DNA from: Phytobacter massiliensis JC163
GTDB lineage: Bacteria; Pseudomonadota; Gammaproteobacteria; Enterobacterales; Enterobacteriaceae
Direction of reading: 5' to 3'
NCBI RefSeq assembly: GCF_000321045.1
Contig: NZ_HE578951.1
Location: 35,384-99,383 of the forward strand
Length of the DNA: 64,000 bases
Positions 38,628-46,814 of this stretch are shown piece by piece (position 1 is the first letter of the stretch; each line of letters starts with the position of its first letter). The translations under genes and the position numbers were made by a program. The notes beneath the pieces were generated by a model, which was given only the letters and a program-made list of their open reading frames with translations, was not told the DNA's origin and ran no database searches.

Positions 38628-38971
38628 GCGAACAGCTACGCAGCCGTGATGTGGGCCTGCAGCCGGAACGTACCTCGCTTGCCTGGCAGCGCACGGTCTT
38701 TTCCGCACTGGTTTTCACGCTGGCGATTGTTCGCGTCGCCTTCTCCCGCGACGATAAGGTGTTTATCCTGTTGAGCGGAATTGCCGCGCTGCTGGCGCTG
38801 GCGCTCGCCGCTGTCTCGCTTCGCCGTCAGCGAAAGGTCATGATCGAGGGCGAACTCACCACCGCCTCGTCGCTACTGGCGAAGCGGCTGATAAGCCTCG
38901 TGCTCTGCCTGGCGTCCTTTTCGCTTGCGCTGCACGCGCTGTTTAACTTGCTACAAAGAGGATTGGGTTGA
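38624..38971 (+). CDS. yidG: DUF202 inner-membrane protein, YidG-like
   Basis: 115 residues, a distant paralogue of the preceding protein: DVGLQPERTSLAWQRTVFSALVFTLAIVR at the start and three membrane helices (about 27-42, 45-64, 86-108). Role unknown. The start overlaps the yidH stop (ATGA). Only one base separates its TGA from the ATG of the maturase, so the two are translationally coupled. Confidence 0.82.
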   Translation: MSEQLRSRDVGLQPERTSLAWQRTVFSALVFTLAIVRVAFSRDDKVFILLSGIAALLALALAAVSLRRQRKVMIEGELTTASSLLAKRLISLVLCLASFSLALHALFNLLQRGLG

Positions 38972-38972
38972 T

Positions 38973-40271
38973 ATGGCGGTAGCCGGGTGCCACGTAATGG
39001 CGAAGCCGACAGGGTCGGTATGCAATATTGATTGCACCTACTGTTTCTATCTGGAGAAAGAAGCACTCTATCCCGAGCGCAATAAAAACTGGCGCATGAC
39101 GGATGAGACGCTCGAAACGTACATTCAGCAGCATATTGCCGCGCAGCACGGCGACCATGTTCTTTTTGCCTGGCAGGGCGGCGAGCCGACGATGATGGGG
39201 CTGGATTTCTTTCGCCGCGTTGTGGCGCTGTGCGCGAAATACGCCAACGGTAAGAAGATCGAGCATGCGCTGCAAACCAACGGCATTGTTCTTAACGACG
39301 AGTGGGCCAGCTTCTTCGCCGCCAACCAGTTTCTGATTGGCCTCTCCATCGACGGCCCGGCGCATCTGCACAATCAGTATCGCGTCAACCGCGCCGGGAA
39401 GGGCACCCACGAGCAGGTTGTGGCCGCTATGGCGCTGCTTAAAGCTCATAACGTCGCCTTCAATACCCTGACCGTCGTCGGCAAGCATAACGTGGGCCAC
39501 GCGCGGGAAGTGTATGACTTCTTACTGGCCGCTGGCTCGCGGCATATGCAGTTTATCCCGCTGGTGGAGCGTATGAGTACGGAGGAATCATCCGTGCTTA
39601 ACCTGGTGCTGCCCGGCGAGAGCGCGGCAACCCTCGCCCCGTGGACGGTGCCGTCGTGGCAGTTTGGCGAGTTCCTGAACCAGATTTTCGATATCTGGAT
39701 CCAGCGCGACGTAGAGCACGTCTCGGTGCAGATGTTTGATGTCGCGCTGGCGGCGTGGACCGGTCAGCCGCCGGTACTCTGCGTCCATTCTGAAACCTGC
39801 GGCCACGCTTTCGCGCTGGAATCCAACGGCGATCTTTATAACTGCGACCACTTTGTCTACCCGGAACATCTGCTGGGCAATATCCATCAGCAATCTATTG
39901 AAGAGATGAACAACAGCGAGCAGGCCAACGCTTTTGGTCTGGCGAAGCGAGAGACGCTTACCCCCGACTGCCGCCGCTGCGATTACCGTTTTGCCTGCCA
40001 CGGCGGCTGCCCGAAACACCGCTTCGCGGTGTCGCCGACCGGCCATCCGGGGCACAACTATCTCTGCGCCGGGTATAAGCACTTCTTCCAGCACGTGACG
40101 CGGTATATGAATGTGTGGCGCGAACTGATGGCCAACGGCTATCCTCCCGCCGCCATTATGCAGTGGGTAGCGCAGGAGCGTAGCGCGGCTGCGCAGGCGG
40201 TGAACCGCAACGACCCCTGCCCGTGCGGCAGCGGCAAGAAATACAAGAAGTGTTGCGGGCAGCGCAGGTAG
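38973..40271 (+). CDS. Anaerobic sulfatase-maturating enzyme (radical SAM) with SEC-C tail
   Basis: 432 residues. The radical-SAM motif CNIDCTYC (Cys17, Cys21, Cys24) is followed by GGEPTMMG, and the SPASM-type auxiliary iron-sulfur cysteines are visible at CVHSETCGHAFALESNGDLYNCDHF and CRRCDYRFACHGGCPKHRF. Such anSME enzymes oxidise the active-site cysteine of sulfatases to formylglycine without oxygen, which matches the cysteine-type sulfatase in this operon. The C-terminal NDPCPCGSGKKYKKCC is a zinc-binding SEC-C motif. It is related to E. coli YidF and AslB. The ATG at 38973 is chosen because it starts just before the conserved MAKPTGSVCN. Confidence 0.9.
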   Translation: MAVAGCHVMAKPTGSVCNIDCTYCFYLEKEALYPERNKNWRMTDETLETYIQQHIAAQHGDHVLFAWQGGEPTMMGLDFFRRVVALCAKYANGKKIEHALQTNGIVLNDEWASFFAANQFLIGLSIDGPAHLHNQYRVNRAGKGTHEQVVAAMALLKAHNVAFNTLTVVGKHNVGHAREVYDFLLAAGSRHMQFIPLVERMSTEESSVLNLVLPGESAATLAPWTVPSWQFGEFLNQIFDIWIQRDVEHVSVQMFDVALAAWTGQPPVLCVHSETCGHAFALESNGDLYNCDHFVYPEHLLGNIHQQSIEEMNNSEQANAFGLAKRETLTPDCRRCDYRFACHGGCPKHRFAVSPTGHPGHNYLCAGYKHFFQHVTRYMNVWRELMANGYPPAAIMQWVAQERSAAAQAVNRNDPCPCGSGKKYKKCCGQRR

Positions 40272-40281
40272 CCTGCGCTGC
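40259..40281. other. Perfect stem with the maturase stop codon in the loop
   Basis: GCAGCGCAGG and CCTGCGCTGC pair over 10 bp around TAG, which is the stop codon of the maturase gene. No T run follows. It sits between convergent genes and may stop or stabilise transcripts from the sulfatase operon. Confidence 0.6.
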
Positions 40282-40291
40282 GCCGGGAACA

Positions 40292-41110
40292 TTAGGCCTG
40301 GCGAGTGACGCCGCCATATTGCGCGAACCAGGCCAGCATGCGCTGCCAGCCGTCTTTTGCCGACTCTTCATGGTAGCTGGGGCGATAATCGGCGTTAAAC
40401 GCGTGGCCCGCTTCCGGATAAACCACAATCTCCGCGCGCGCGTTGGCGGCGCGTAGCGCCTGGCGCATGGTTTCCACCGTATCAAGCGGGATCCCGGTGT
40501 CCTGCGCGCCGTAAAGTCCAAGCACCGGCGCGTTGAGTTCAACGGCAATATCTACCGGATGCTTCGGCGAGTTCAGCGATTTTTCCCCTACCAGCTTGCC
40601 GTACCATGCTACCGCCGCTTTTAGCTGCGGATTGTGCGCGGCATACAGCCAGGCAATACGTCCGCCCCAGCAAAAGCCGGTGGTGAGCAAACGGTGCGCG
40701 TCACCGCCGTTACGCGCCGCCCAGTTGGCGACGTGGTCGAGATCGGCGAGCACCTGCGCATCGGGAACTTTACTCACCAGCCCGCTCAGCAGCGTCTGGA
40801 TATCGGCAAAGTCGTTGGGGTCGCCCTGGCGGAAATAGAGCTCCGGCGCGACGGCGAGATAGCCTTCCAGGGCCAGGCGACGGCAAATGTCACGAATATG
40901 CTCGTGCACGCCGAAAATTTCCTGAATCACCATTACCACCGGCAGTGGTCCATTGACCTCTTTTGGCCGGGCGTAATACGCGGGCATGCTGTCGCCCTGC
41001 GAAGGAATGGTGGTTTCGCCTGCAATGATGGCGTCATCCGGAGTGTGCAGTGTCGTGGATGCGTGCGGTGAAGCCGCGGGCGCGAAGCCCGGCTTAGTGT
41101 TTGTTGTCAT
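40292..41110 (-). CDS. ysgA: Dienelactone hydrolase family protein YsgA
   Basis: 272 residues, close to E. coli YsgA (271). Alpha/beta hydrolase: the oxyanion segment VMVIQEIFGVHEHIRDICRRLA, the nucleophile elbow TGFCWGGRI, where the nucleophile is cysteine as in dienelactone hydrolases, LGLYGAQDTGIP for the aspartate, and GHAFNADYRPSYH for the histidine. The physiological substrate is unknown. The ATG at 41110 follows GGAGAAAGCC and begins MTTNTKPGFAPAASP as in E. coli. In E. coli it directly follows metE; here it follows the sulfatase operon. Confidence 0.93.
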   Translation of the reverse strand: MTTNTKPGFAPAASPHASTTLHTPDDAIIAGETTIPSQGDSMPAYYARPKEVNGPLPVVMVIQEIFGVHEHIRDICRRLALEGYLAVAPELYFRQGDPNDFADIQTLLSGLVSKVPDAQVLADLDHVANWAARNGGDAHRLLTTGFCWGGRIAWLYAAHNPQLKAAVAWYGKLVGEKSLNSPKHPVDIAVELNAPVLGLYGAQDTGIPLDTVETMRQALRAANARAEIVVYPEAGHAFNADYRPSYHEESAKDGWQRMLAWFAQYGGVTRQA

Positions 41111-41228
41111 GGCTTTCTCCATACCCTTTATCAACTATTAGCGCTTTACTAACTATAGTCGGCGGAGCCCTATAACCGCATCCATGAAAAAGTTATCTTT
41201 GGAGACAGCGCCAGAGGGTGGCGATGTT

Positions 41229-41250
41229 AATGTGATATATGTCACTATTT
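41229..41250. promoter_or_regulatory. CRP site 1 of udp
   Basis: TGTGA and TCAC(T) half-sites are separated by six bases, with A/T-rich flanks. In E. coli, udp is activated by CRP and repressed by CytR bound between two CRP sites, and the spacing of about 51 bp to the second site is similar. Confidence 0.8.
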
Positions 41251-41279
41251 TATGGAAATGTTATGCAACTACATTTCTT

Positions 41280-41301
41280 CATGGCGATCTCAATCACGAA
41301 A
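41280..41301. promoter_or_regulatory. CRP site 2 of udp
   Basis: GGCGA and TCACG halves are separated by six bases, a weaker match to the CRP consensus. It lies just upstream of the probable -35 (TTGCCC, 41302-41307) and -10 (TACCTT, 41325-41330), near the class II position. CytR probably binds between the two CRP sites. Confidence 0.6.
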
Positions 41302-41371
41302 TTGCCCGCCCGGCTTCTGTAAAGTACCTTTTTGCTTCTTCTGACAAACCGACCCACAGAGGAGTCTCTTT

Positions 41372-42133
41372 ATGTCCAAGTCTGATGTTTTTCATCTCGG
41401 CCTCACCAAAAACGATTTACAAGGGGCTACGCTGGCTATCGTCCCTGGCGATCCGGAGCGTGTGGAAAAGATCGCCGCGCTGATGGATAAGCCGGTTAAG
41501 CTGGCATCCCATCGTGAATTTACCACCTGGCGCGCTGAGCTGGATGGCAAAGCCGTGATCGTCTGCTCTACCGGCATCGGCGGCCCCTCTACTTCTATTG
41601 CCGTGGAAGAGCTGGCGCAGCTGGGGATCCGTACTTTCCTGCGCATCGGCACCACCGGGGCGATTCAGCCGCACATTAATGTAGGCGACGTGCTGGTTAC
41701 CACCGCCTCCGTACGTCTGGACGGCGCCAGCCTGCACTTCGCGCCGATGGAGTTCCCGGCCGTTGCCGACTTCGCATGTACCACCGCGCTGGTGGAAGCG
41801 GCGAAAGCGGTAGGGGCGACCACCCACGTAGGCGTGACGGCCTCTTCCGATACGTTCTATCCGGGCCAGGAGCGCTACGACACCTTCTCCGGTCGCGTAG
41901 TGAGCCGCTTTAAAGGTTCGATGGAAGAGTGGCAGGCTATGGGGGTAATGAACTATGAAATGGAATCCGCCACTCTGCTGACCATGTGCGCCAGCCAGGG
42001 GCTGCGTGCCGGTATGGTGGCGGGCGTTATCGTCAACCGTACCCAGCAGGAAATTCCCAACGCGGAAACCATGAAACAGACTGAAAGCCATGCGGTGAAA
42101 ATCGTGGTGGAAGCGGCGCGTCGCCTGCTGTAA
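41372..42133 (+). CDS. udp: Uridine phosphorylase
   Basis: 253 residues, equal to E. coli Udp, with near-identical sequence. The enzyme reversibly splits uridine with phosphate to uracil and ribose-1-phosphate in pyrimidine salvage and is hexameric. The phosphate-binding [26 protein letters not shown], and the nucleoside-site [13 protein letters not shown] are visible. It is expected to be under CRP and CytR. It is followed by a hairpin and the convergent tctA, not rmuC as in E. coli. Confidence 0.98.
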   Translation: MSKSDVFHLGLTKNDLQGATLAIVPGDPERVEKIAALMDKPVKLASHREFTTWRAELDGKAVIVCSTGIGGPSTSIAVEELAQLGIRTFLRIGTTGAIQPHINVGDVLVTTASVRLDGASLHFAPMEFPAVADFACTTALVEAAKAVGATTHVGVTASSDTFYPGQERYDTFSGRVVSRFKGSMEEWQAMGVMNYEMESATLLTMCASQGLRAGMVAGVIVNRTQQEIPNAETMKQTESHAVKIVVEAARRLL

Positions 42134-42141
42134 TTCTGTTG

Positions 42142-42166
42142 CCCTCTCCGCATTGCGCGGAGAGGG
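42142..42166. terminator. udp terminator hairpin
   Basis: CCCTCTCCGC and GCGGAGAGGG pair perfectly around ATTGC. The T run is weak in both directions. It separates udp from the convergent tctCBA end. Confidence 0.6.
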
Positions 42167-42173
42167 TCTTCCA

Positions 42174-43667
42174 CTACTTCTCTTTTCTTCTTTTAAGCCC
42201 CTGACGAATAACCGGCGTCAGCAACGTGACGGCTGCCAGCGACAGCAGCGCCAGCGTGATAGGGCGGGTGTACAAAAAGTCTAACGAGCCGCCTGAAAGG
42301 GACATTGCCCGGCGGAAATTGCTCTCCGCCATCGGCCCCATAATCAGCGCCAGCACCACCGGCGAAGCCGGATAGCCGCCTTTCTGCATGAAATAGCCCA
42401 CCACGCCTGCAATCAGCATGATACCCACGTCAAACAGACTGTTGTTCAGCGCATAGGTGCCAACCACACACAGCGCCAGAATCAACGGCGTCAGGATATT
42501 GCCAGGGATTTTCACCACGTTAGTCACCAGTTTCAGCGACAGCAACCCCAGCACCAGCAGCATGATGTAACAGAAGATCATCCCGACAAACAGGGTGTAA
42601 ACCATATCCCCGTGTTCGGTGAACATCAGCGGGCCGGGCTGCATACCCTGCAAGGTTAACGCCCCCAGCATAATGGCGGTGACCGCATCCCCAGGGATAC
42701 CCAGCGTCAACATCGGCAGCAGCGCGCCGCCGGTGCAGCCGTTTGCGCCCGCCTCGCAGGAGGCGACGGCTTTAAGCTCCCCTTTACCGAAGTTTTCCGG
42801 GGTTTTGCTAAAGCGACGGGTTTCGTTATACGCCACAAAAGCCGCGATATCCGACCCCGCGCCGGGGATCATACCGATAAATACCCCCAGCCCGGACGAA
42901 CGCAGTATGGTGGCGATAAGGCGGCGAAGCTGCTGCCAGGGCAACATCAGACTGCCAATCGCCACCCGCGCACTCTTCTGAATCGTCTGGTTTTTCTCCA
43001 TGGAACGAAAGGCTTCCGAGGCGGCAAACAGACCAATCATTACCGGGATGAACGGCACGTTCATCAGCTCGACAAAGCCGCCGGTAAAACGGGGAAAGCC
43101 GCCCATCGGGTCCAGGCCAATGGTGGCGATGAGCAGCCCGCCCACGCCGGAGATCAGCCCTTTAACTAACGATTCGCCGGAGATGCTGGCGATAATGCTG
43201 AGGCCAAAAACGGCCAGCGCGAAAGATTCAGACGCGCTGAATTTCAGCGCCCAACTGGCGAGGATCGGGGAGAGAAACATCAGAATGATGATGCTTATCG
43301 TCCCGCCGCTGAATGACGAGAACGTTGCGGTGCTGAGCGCCAGCCCGGCCTTGCCCTGTTTTGTCAGTTCATAACCGTCGATTGCCGTCGCCGCCGCTGC
43401 GGGCGTACCCGGAATTTTCAGCAAAATAGCCGTGATGGAACCGCCGTATACGCCGCCGAAAAAGACGCCGCAAATCATCAGCAGCCCGGAGACAGGGTCC
43501 ATGCCGTAGGTAAAAGGCAGCAGAATGGCGACGCCCATGGTCGCGGTTAAGCCGGGTAACGCGCCGATCAATATGCCCAGCATCACGCCCATCGCCGCCA
43601 GCGCCAGCGCCATCGGGTTGCTGAACAGCGTTGATATGCCCTGAATTAAAAGTTCGCTTTCAAACAT
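42174..43667 (-). CDS. Tripartite tricarboxylate-type transporter, large permease TctA
   Basis: 497 residues with about 11-12 membrane helices, the large membrane subunit of a TTT family secondary carrier. Family motifs are GALPGLTATMGVAILLPFTYG near 33-53, GVFFGGVYGGSITAILLKIPGTPAAAATAIDGYEL, and the repeated GMIPGAGSDIAAFVAYNETRRFSK. It works with TctB and the periplasmic TctC. TTT systems import carboxylates, and the neighbouring kinase and aldolase suggest a deoxy-sugar acid. It is last in the operon; GGGAG precedes its ATG. Confidence 0.9.
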   Translation of the reverse strand: MFESELLIQGISTLFSNPMALALAAMGVMLGILIGALPGLTATMGVAILLPFTYGMDPVSGLLMICGVFFGGVYGGSITAILLKIPGTPAAAATAIDGYELTKQGKAGLALSTATFSSFSGGTISIIILMFLSPILASWALKFSASESFALAVFGLSIIASISGESLVKGLISGVGGLLIATIGLDPMGGFPRFTGGFVELMNVPFIPVMIGLFAASEAFRSMEKNQTIQKSARVAIGSLMLPWQQLRRLIATILRSSGLGVFIGMIPGAGSDIAAFVAYNETRRFSKTPENFGKGELKAVASCEAGANGCTGGALLPMLTLGIPGDAVTAIMLGALTLQGMQPGPLMFTEHGDMVYTLFVGMIFCYIMLLVLGLLSLKLVTNVVKIPGNILTPLILALCVVGTYALNNSLFDVGIMLIAGVVGYFMQKGGYPASPVVLALIMGPMAESNFRRAMSLSGGSLDFLYTRPITLALLSLAAVTLLTPVIRQGLKRRKEK

Positions 43668-43679
43668 GTCTGGCTCCCG

Positions 43680-44183
43680 TTATTCGAAAAGTGAACCTAC
43701 AGGCAACGGTACCTGTAACGCTTCGACAAAAAGCAACCAGAGGATGCCGGTCATTAATGCGGCGATACTCGGTGTCAGCACCGGTCGACGATATCCCATT
43801 AGCACCATGATGCAGATGAGAAACAGCGGCGTTGTGACAAGGTAGCCGACATAGCTCATCAGTACGATGTACACCAGCATTAGCGCCACGCCGGTCGCTG
43901 TTCTGAACCACGCCATTTTGTCTGTTTTCTCCGCCACTGCCTGCGGCGCGCGGCGTAGGCTGCCCCATAACAACGCCAGGGCGAGAAGGATAAGTACGCT
44001 GGCGTAGAACATCGGAAATGCGCCTGCGCCGATGTCTGTCTCAATGGCCGTTGCGGGGAAGTCAGATGCGAAATAAATGACCGCACCCGCAATGGCGCAG
44101 AGGAGTAGCGTTACGACCGCCGTGGTCGTAACGCTGGATCGGCGGAGGTCGGCTGATGGAGACGTCATCTTTTTAGACACCAT
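43680..44183 (-). CDS. Tripartite tricarboxylate transporter, small permease TctB
   Basis: 167 residues with four predicted membrane helices (about 19-38, 55-73, 96-115, 120-155), the poorly conserved small subunit of TTT carriers. Identification rests on helix number, the DIGAGAFPMFYASVLILLALALL segment typical of TctB, and position between tctC and tctA with gaps of 12-14 bp. Confidence 0.87.
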   Translation of the reverse strand: MVSKKMTSPSADLRRSSVTTTAVVTLLLCAIAGAVIYFASDFPATAIETDIGAGAFPMFYASVLILLALALLWGSLRRAPQAVAEKTDKMAWFRTATGVALMLVYIVLMSYVGYLVTTPLFLICIMVLMGYRRPVLTPSIAALMTGILWLLFVEALQVPLPVGSLFE

Positions 44184-44197
44184 AACCGTACCCTGTT

Positions 44198-45172
44198 TTA
44201 TTTTTTCAGATTCAGCTGCGCCAGGAGCGTGGCGAAATACGCTTCCTGCTCAACGATCTGCTGCTGGAAGCCCGCGCTATCCTGCCATGCATAGTTCAGG
44301 TTCAGCTTATTCAGCGCATCCTGGAAGGCAGGCTCTTCGGCGGTCTCTTTCGCCGCTTTCGCTAATACATCAACCACGTTCTGCGGGGTTTTCTTCGGTA
44401 CGATCAGCCCACGCCATGTGCCAATGGAGAGATCGATATTTTTCTCTTTTAAGGTGGGCACGTCCGGCATGTTTTTGATGCGCTCGTCGGACATCACAGC
44501 GAGGGTTTTCAGCTTGCCGCCTTTCACATGGTTAATCACTTCCCCTGGGCTGACGGAAACGGCTTCAATATGGCCACCAAGCAGACCGGTTACCGCAGGC
44601 GCTGCGCCGTCATACGGAACGTGGGTGAATTTCGCGCCGGTTTTATCTTCCAGCGCGGCGGCGGCCAGGTGCCAGATAGCACCGGTGCCGGAGTTGCCAA
44701 TACGCACCTTGCCGGGGTTTTCTTTCGACCATTGCAGAAACTCTTCGACGGTATTCCACGGGGCGTCCGCGCGAACGGTGATAGCCGCCGGGTCGGCGTT
44801 CAGACGGGCGATCGGCGTAAAGTCACTGGTTTTGAAACGTACCATGCCAAGGCTGGGCAGGGTCGTCAGCTCAACGGTGCCAAGGCCGATTTTGTAGCCG
44901 TTAGGACGCGCGGCGGCGATTTCGCTAAAGCCGATGGCGCCGCTGCCGCCAGGTTTGTTAATAACGCCGATGCTGACGGGAAGATGCTTTTTGGCCGCGT
45001 CGGCGAACGCGCGGGCAACGAGATCGGTCCCGCCGCCAGCCGCGTAAGGCACCACCAGATCAATCTGTTTTGTTGGGTAGTCCGCAGCCTTAACCGGCGC
45101 GGTAGTAAAGAGTGCGCCTGCTACTAAAGTCAGCGCCGCCATTTTGGTAGAGAAGGTAAGCTTTTGTAACAT
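44198..45172 (-). CDS. Tripartite tricarboxylate transporter binding protein TctC (Bug family)
   Basis: 324 residues. The signal peptide ends in PVKA-ADYPT near residue 29, so it is periplasmic. Bug-family features: YPTKQIDLVVPYAAGGGTDLVAR, the ligand-loop VINKPGGSGAIGF, GNSGTGAIWHLAAAALE and HVPYDGAAPAVTGLLGGHIEA. It captures the carboxylate and delivers it to TctAB. AAGGAT precedes the ATG; the gap to the aldolase gene is 11 bp, so it belongs to the same transcript. The ligand cannot be read from sequence. Confidence 0.9.
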   Translation of the reverse strand: MLQKLTFSTKMAALTLVAGALFTTAPVKAADYPTKQIDLVVPYAAGGGTDLVARAFADAAKKHLPVSIGVINKPGGSGAIGFSEIAAARPNGYKIGLGTVELTTLPSLGMVRFKTSDFTPIARLNADPAAITVRADAPWNTVEEFLQWSKENPGKVRIGNSGTGAIWHLAAAALEDKTGAKFTHVPYDGAAPAVTGLLGGHIEAVSVSPGEVINHVKGGKLKTLAVMSDERIKNMPDVPTLKEKNIDLSIGTWRGLIVPKKTPQNVVDVLAKAAKETAEEPAFQDALNKLNLNYAWQDSAGFQQQIVEQEAYFATLLAQLNLKK

Positions 45173-45183
45173 GATTATTATCC

Positions 45184-45810
45184 TTATTGACTGCGATGAT
45201 GCCAGGCGTCCATAAACCGCGTGGCGTGTTCATAAACCTGTACCGGTGTCATCCCGGCTTTCCAGAGCGAAGAACCGAGCCCAAATCCATTGGCTCCATT
45301 GTTAAGATACTCTTGCATGTTTTCTGGGGTGATCCCGCCGACGGGCAGCATTGGAATGTCGGCAGGCACCACGGCGCGCCACGCTTTCACAATGGCGGGG
45401 GAAATTTGCTCCGCCGGGAACAGTTTCAGCGCATCCGCCCCGACATTGAGCGCGGCGAAAGCTTCGGTCGGCGTGGCGACGCCCGGCGTGCACACCATAC
45501 CCAGCGCCTTAGCCCGTTTAATCACTTGCGGATCGCTATGGGGCATCACGATTAGCTGCCCTCCCGCCTCTTTTACCGCATCAACCTGGTCGGTGGACAT
45601 CACCGTACCGGCGCCGAGCAGGCAGTCATCGGGCAGTGTTTCACGCATTATGCGCAGGCTTTCCAGCGGTTCGGGCGAGTTCAGCGGCACTTCGATTAAG
45701 CGAAATCCGGCTGAATAGAGCCGTTCGCCAATCTCCTGCGCTTGCTCAGGCCGCAGACCCCGCAGGATGGCGATAAGGCCGCTTTGTTGTAATGTTGTTT
45801 TAAAGTCCAT
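45184..45810 (-). CDS. dgoA: 2-dehydro-3-deoxy-6-phosphogalactonate aldolase
   Basis: 208 residues, a class I KDPG/KDPGal aldolase. The Schiff-base lysine lies in ALKLFPAE (Lys129) and the catalytic glutamate in LIEVPLNSP (Glu40); GAGTVMSTDQVDA and PVGGITPEN are also typical. LNSPEPLES rather than the TxxxxxA pattern of KDPG aldolases, together with the adjacent DgoK-type kinase, points to KDPGal, giving pyruvate and glyceraldehyde-3-phosphate. KDPG cannot be fully excluded. Its ATG directly follows the kinase stop codon. Confidence 0.87.
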   Translation of the reverse strand: MDFKTTLQQSGLIAILRGLRPEQAQEIGERLYSAGFRLIEVPLNSPEPLESLRIMRETLPDDCLLGAGTVMSTDQVDAVKEAGGQLIVMPHSDPQVIKRAKALGMVCTPGVATPTEAFAALNVGADALKLFPAEQISPAIVKAWRAVVPADIPMLPVGGITPENMQEYLNNGANGFGLGSSLWKAGMTPVQVYEHATRFMDAWHHRSQ

Positions 45811-46794
45811 TCAGAGTTCCCTGGTGTTGGTAAGTAAGCCCGCCGTTTGTGCGATATGCCATAGCCCTTTTTCAGTGGCGTTTTTAATAATTCGTACCGA
45901 TCGCTGCGGGTGAAAACAGGAGAAGGCGCGCTGATAGCGAGAGCACAGCGCGTCGCTACCAATCAGCGCGACTGCCGCTGAGATGTTGTCGGTCTTATTG
46001 ATGCAGGTTTCCAGCCCGCATAGTTCGTGCCCTATCAGCAAACCCGACAGATAATCGGCCTGCTGTTCAGGCTGGAGTTGGCCGCACAGATAACGCGTGC
46101 GGGTTGAAAAAATGGTCGATAGCAGCCCTGCTTGATGGTTGGCCGCGGCAACCCGTAACCCTTCATCAAAGGCGTCCCAGCAGGGGGCGTCGGCAGGGGC
46201 GAACGTCGCGCCAAGCAGCGTGTGCTGGCTTAACGCGGAATAGACCTCCCCGGTCATAAAGGTGTGAAAATCGACGATGCTGCTATTTTGCACAAACGCC
46301 CATTTTGAGTGGGTGCCGGGAAGCCCAATCAGCAGCGTTTGCCCGTCGAGATTCGCCTGCATCAGCGTGTCATCGGCAATCAATGCGCCGACGATTTGCG
46401 TTTCTTCGCCACGCATCACTTCCGGCAACGCGCCGACTTTATTGACGCCAGGAACGATTTTTAACAGCGACTTACCATCACGGGCCACATCGGTAAGGTG
46501 GTGGACGAGCACATCAGGCGTGGCGGGGCAGGGAGCATAGGCGGCTTCCCGCCAGCCCTGGGCGCTACCCACCATACCGCAGGCGATAATCGCTGGATTG
46601 CCCTCGTCGAGCCATTCACCGCAGAGTTTGCGCAGCGTTTCGTAAAAGGCGTCATCACGGTGGGCGCTTTCAACCGGCAGTTGCCTGATGCCCCACGGCG
46701 ATTCGCGTTTTTCCAGCGGCTGGCCGTCGCTGTCATAGCGCCATGCCCTTAACGATGTTGTGCCCCAGTCAAGGGCAATCAGTTTCCTTGCCAT
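45811..46794 (-). CDS. dgoK: 2-dehydro-3-deoxygalactonokinase
   Basis: 327 residues, somewhat longer than E. coli DgoK (292). ASKHA-fold sugar kinase with the phosphate loop ALDWGTTSLRAWRY (6-19), IIACGMVGSAQGW, LLIGLPGTHSKW and FMTGEVYSAL, which are DgoK signatures. It phosphorylates 2-keto-3-deoxygalactonate with ATP to feed the aldolase encoded next. I start at the ATG at 46794 (MARKLIALDWG) with AGGAAC upstream; the open frame extends into the iclR tail but without homology. Confidence 0.88.
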   Translation of the reverse strand: MARKLIALDWGTTSLRAWRYDSDGQPLEKRESPWGIRQLPVESAHRDDAFYETLRKLCGEWLDEGNPAIIACGMVGSAQGWREAAYAPCPATPDVLVHHLTDVARDGKSLLKIVPGVNKVGALPEVMRGEETQIVGALIADDTLMQANLDGQTLLIGLPGTHSKWAFVQNSSIVDFHTFMTGEVYSALSQHTLLGATFAPADAPCWDAFDEGLRVAAANHQAGLLSTIFSTRTRYLCGQLQPEQQADYLSGLLIGHELCGLETCINKTDNISAAVALIGSDALCSRYQRAFSCFHPQRSVRIIKNATEKGLWHIAQTAGLLTNTREL

Positions 46795-46814
46795 AGTGTT
46801 CCTGTACAGATGAG

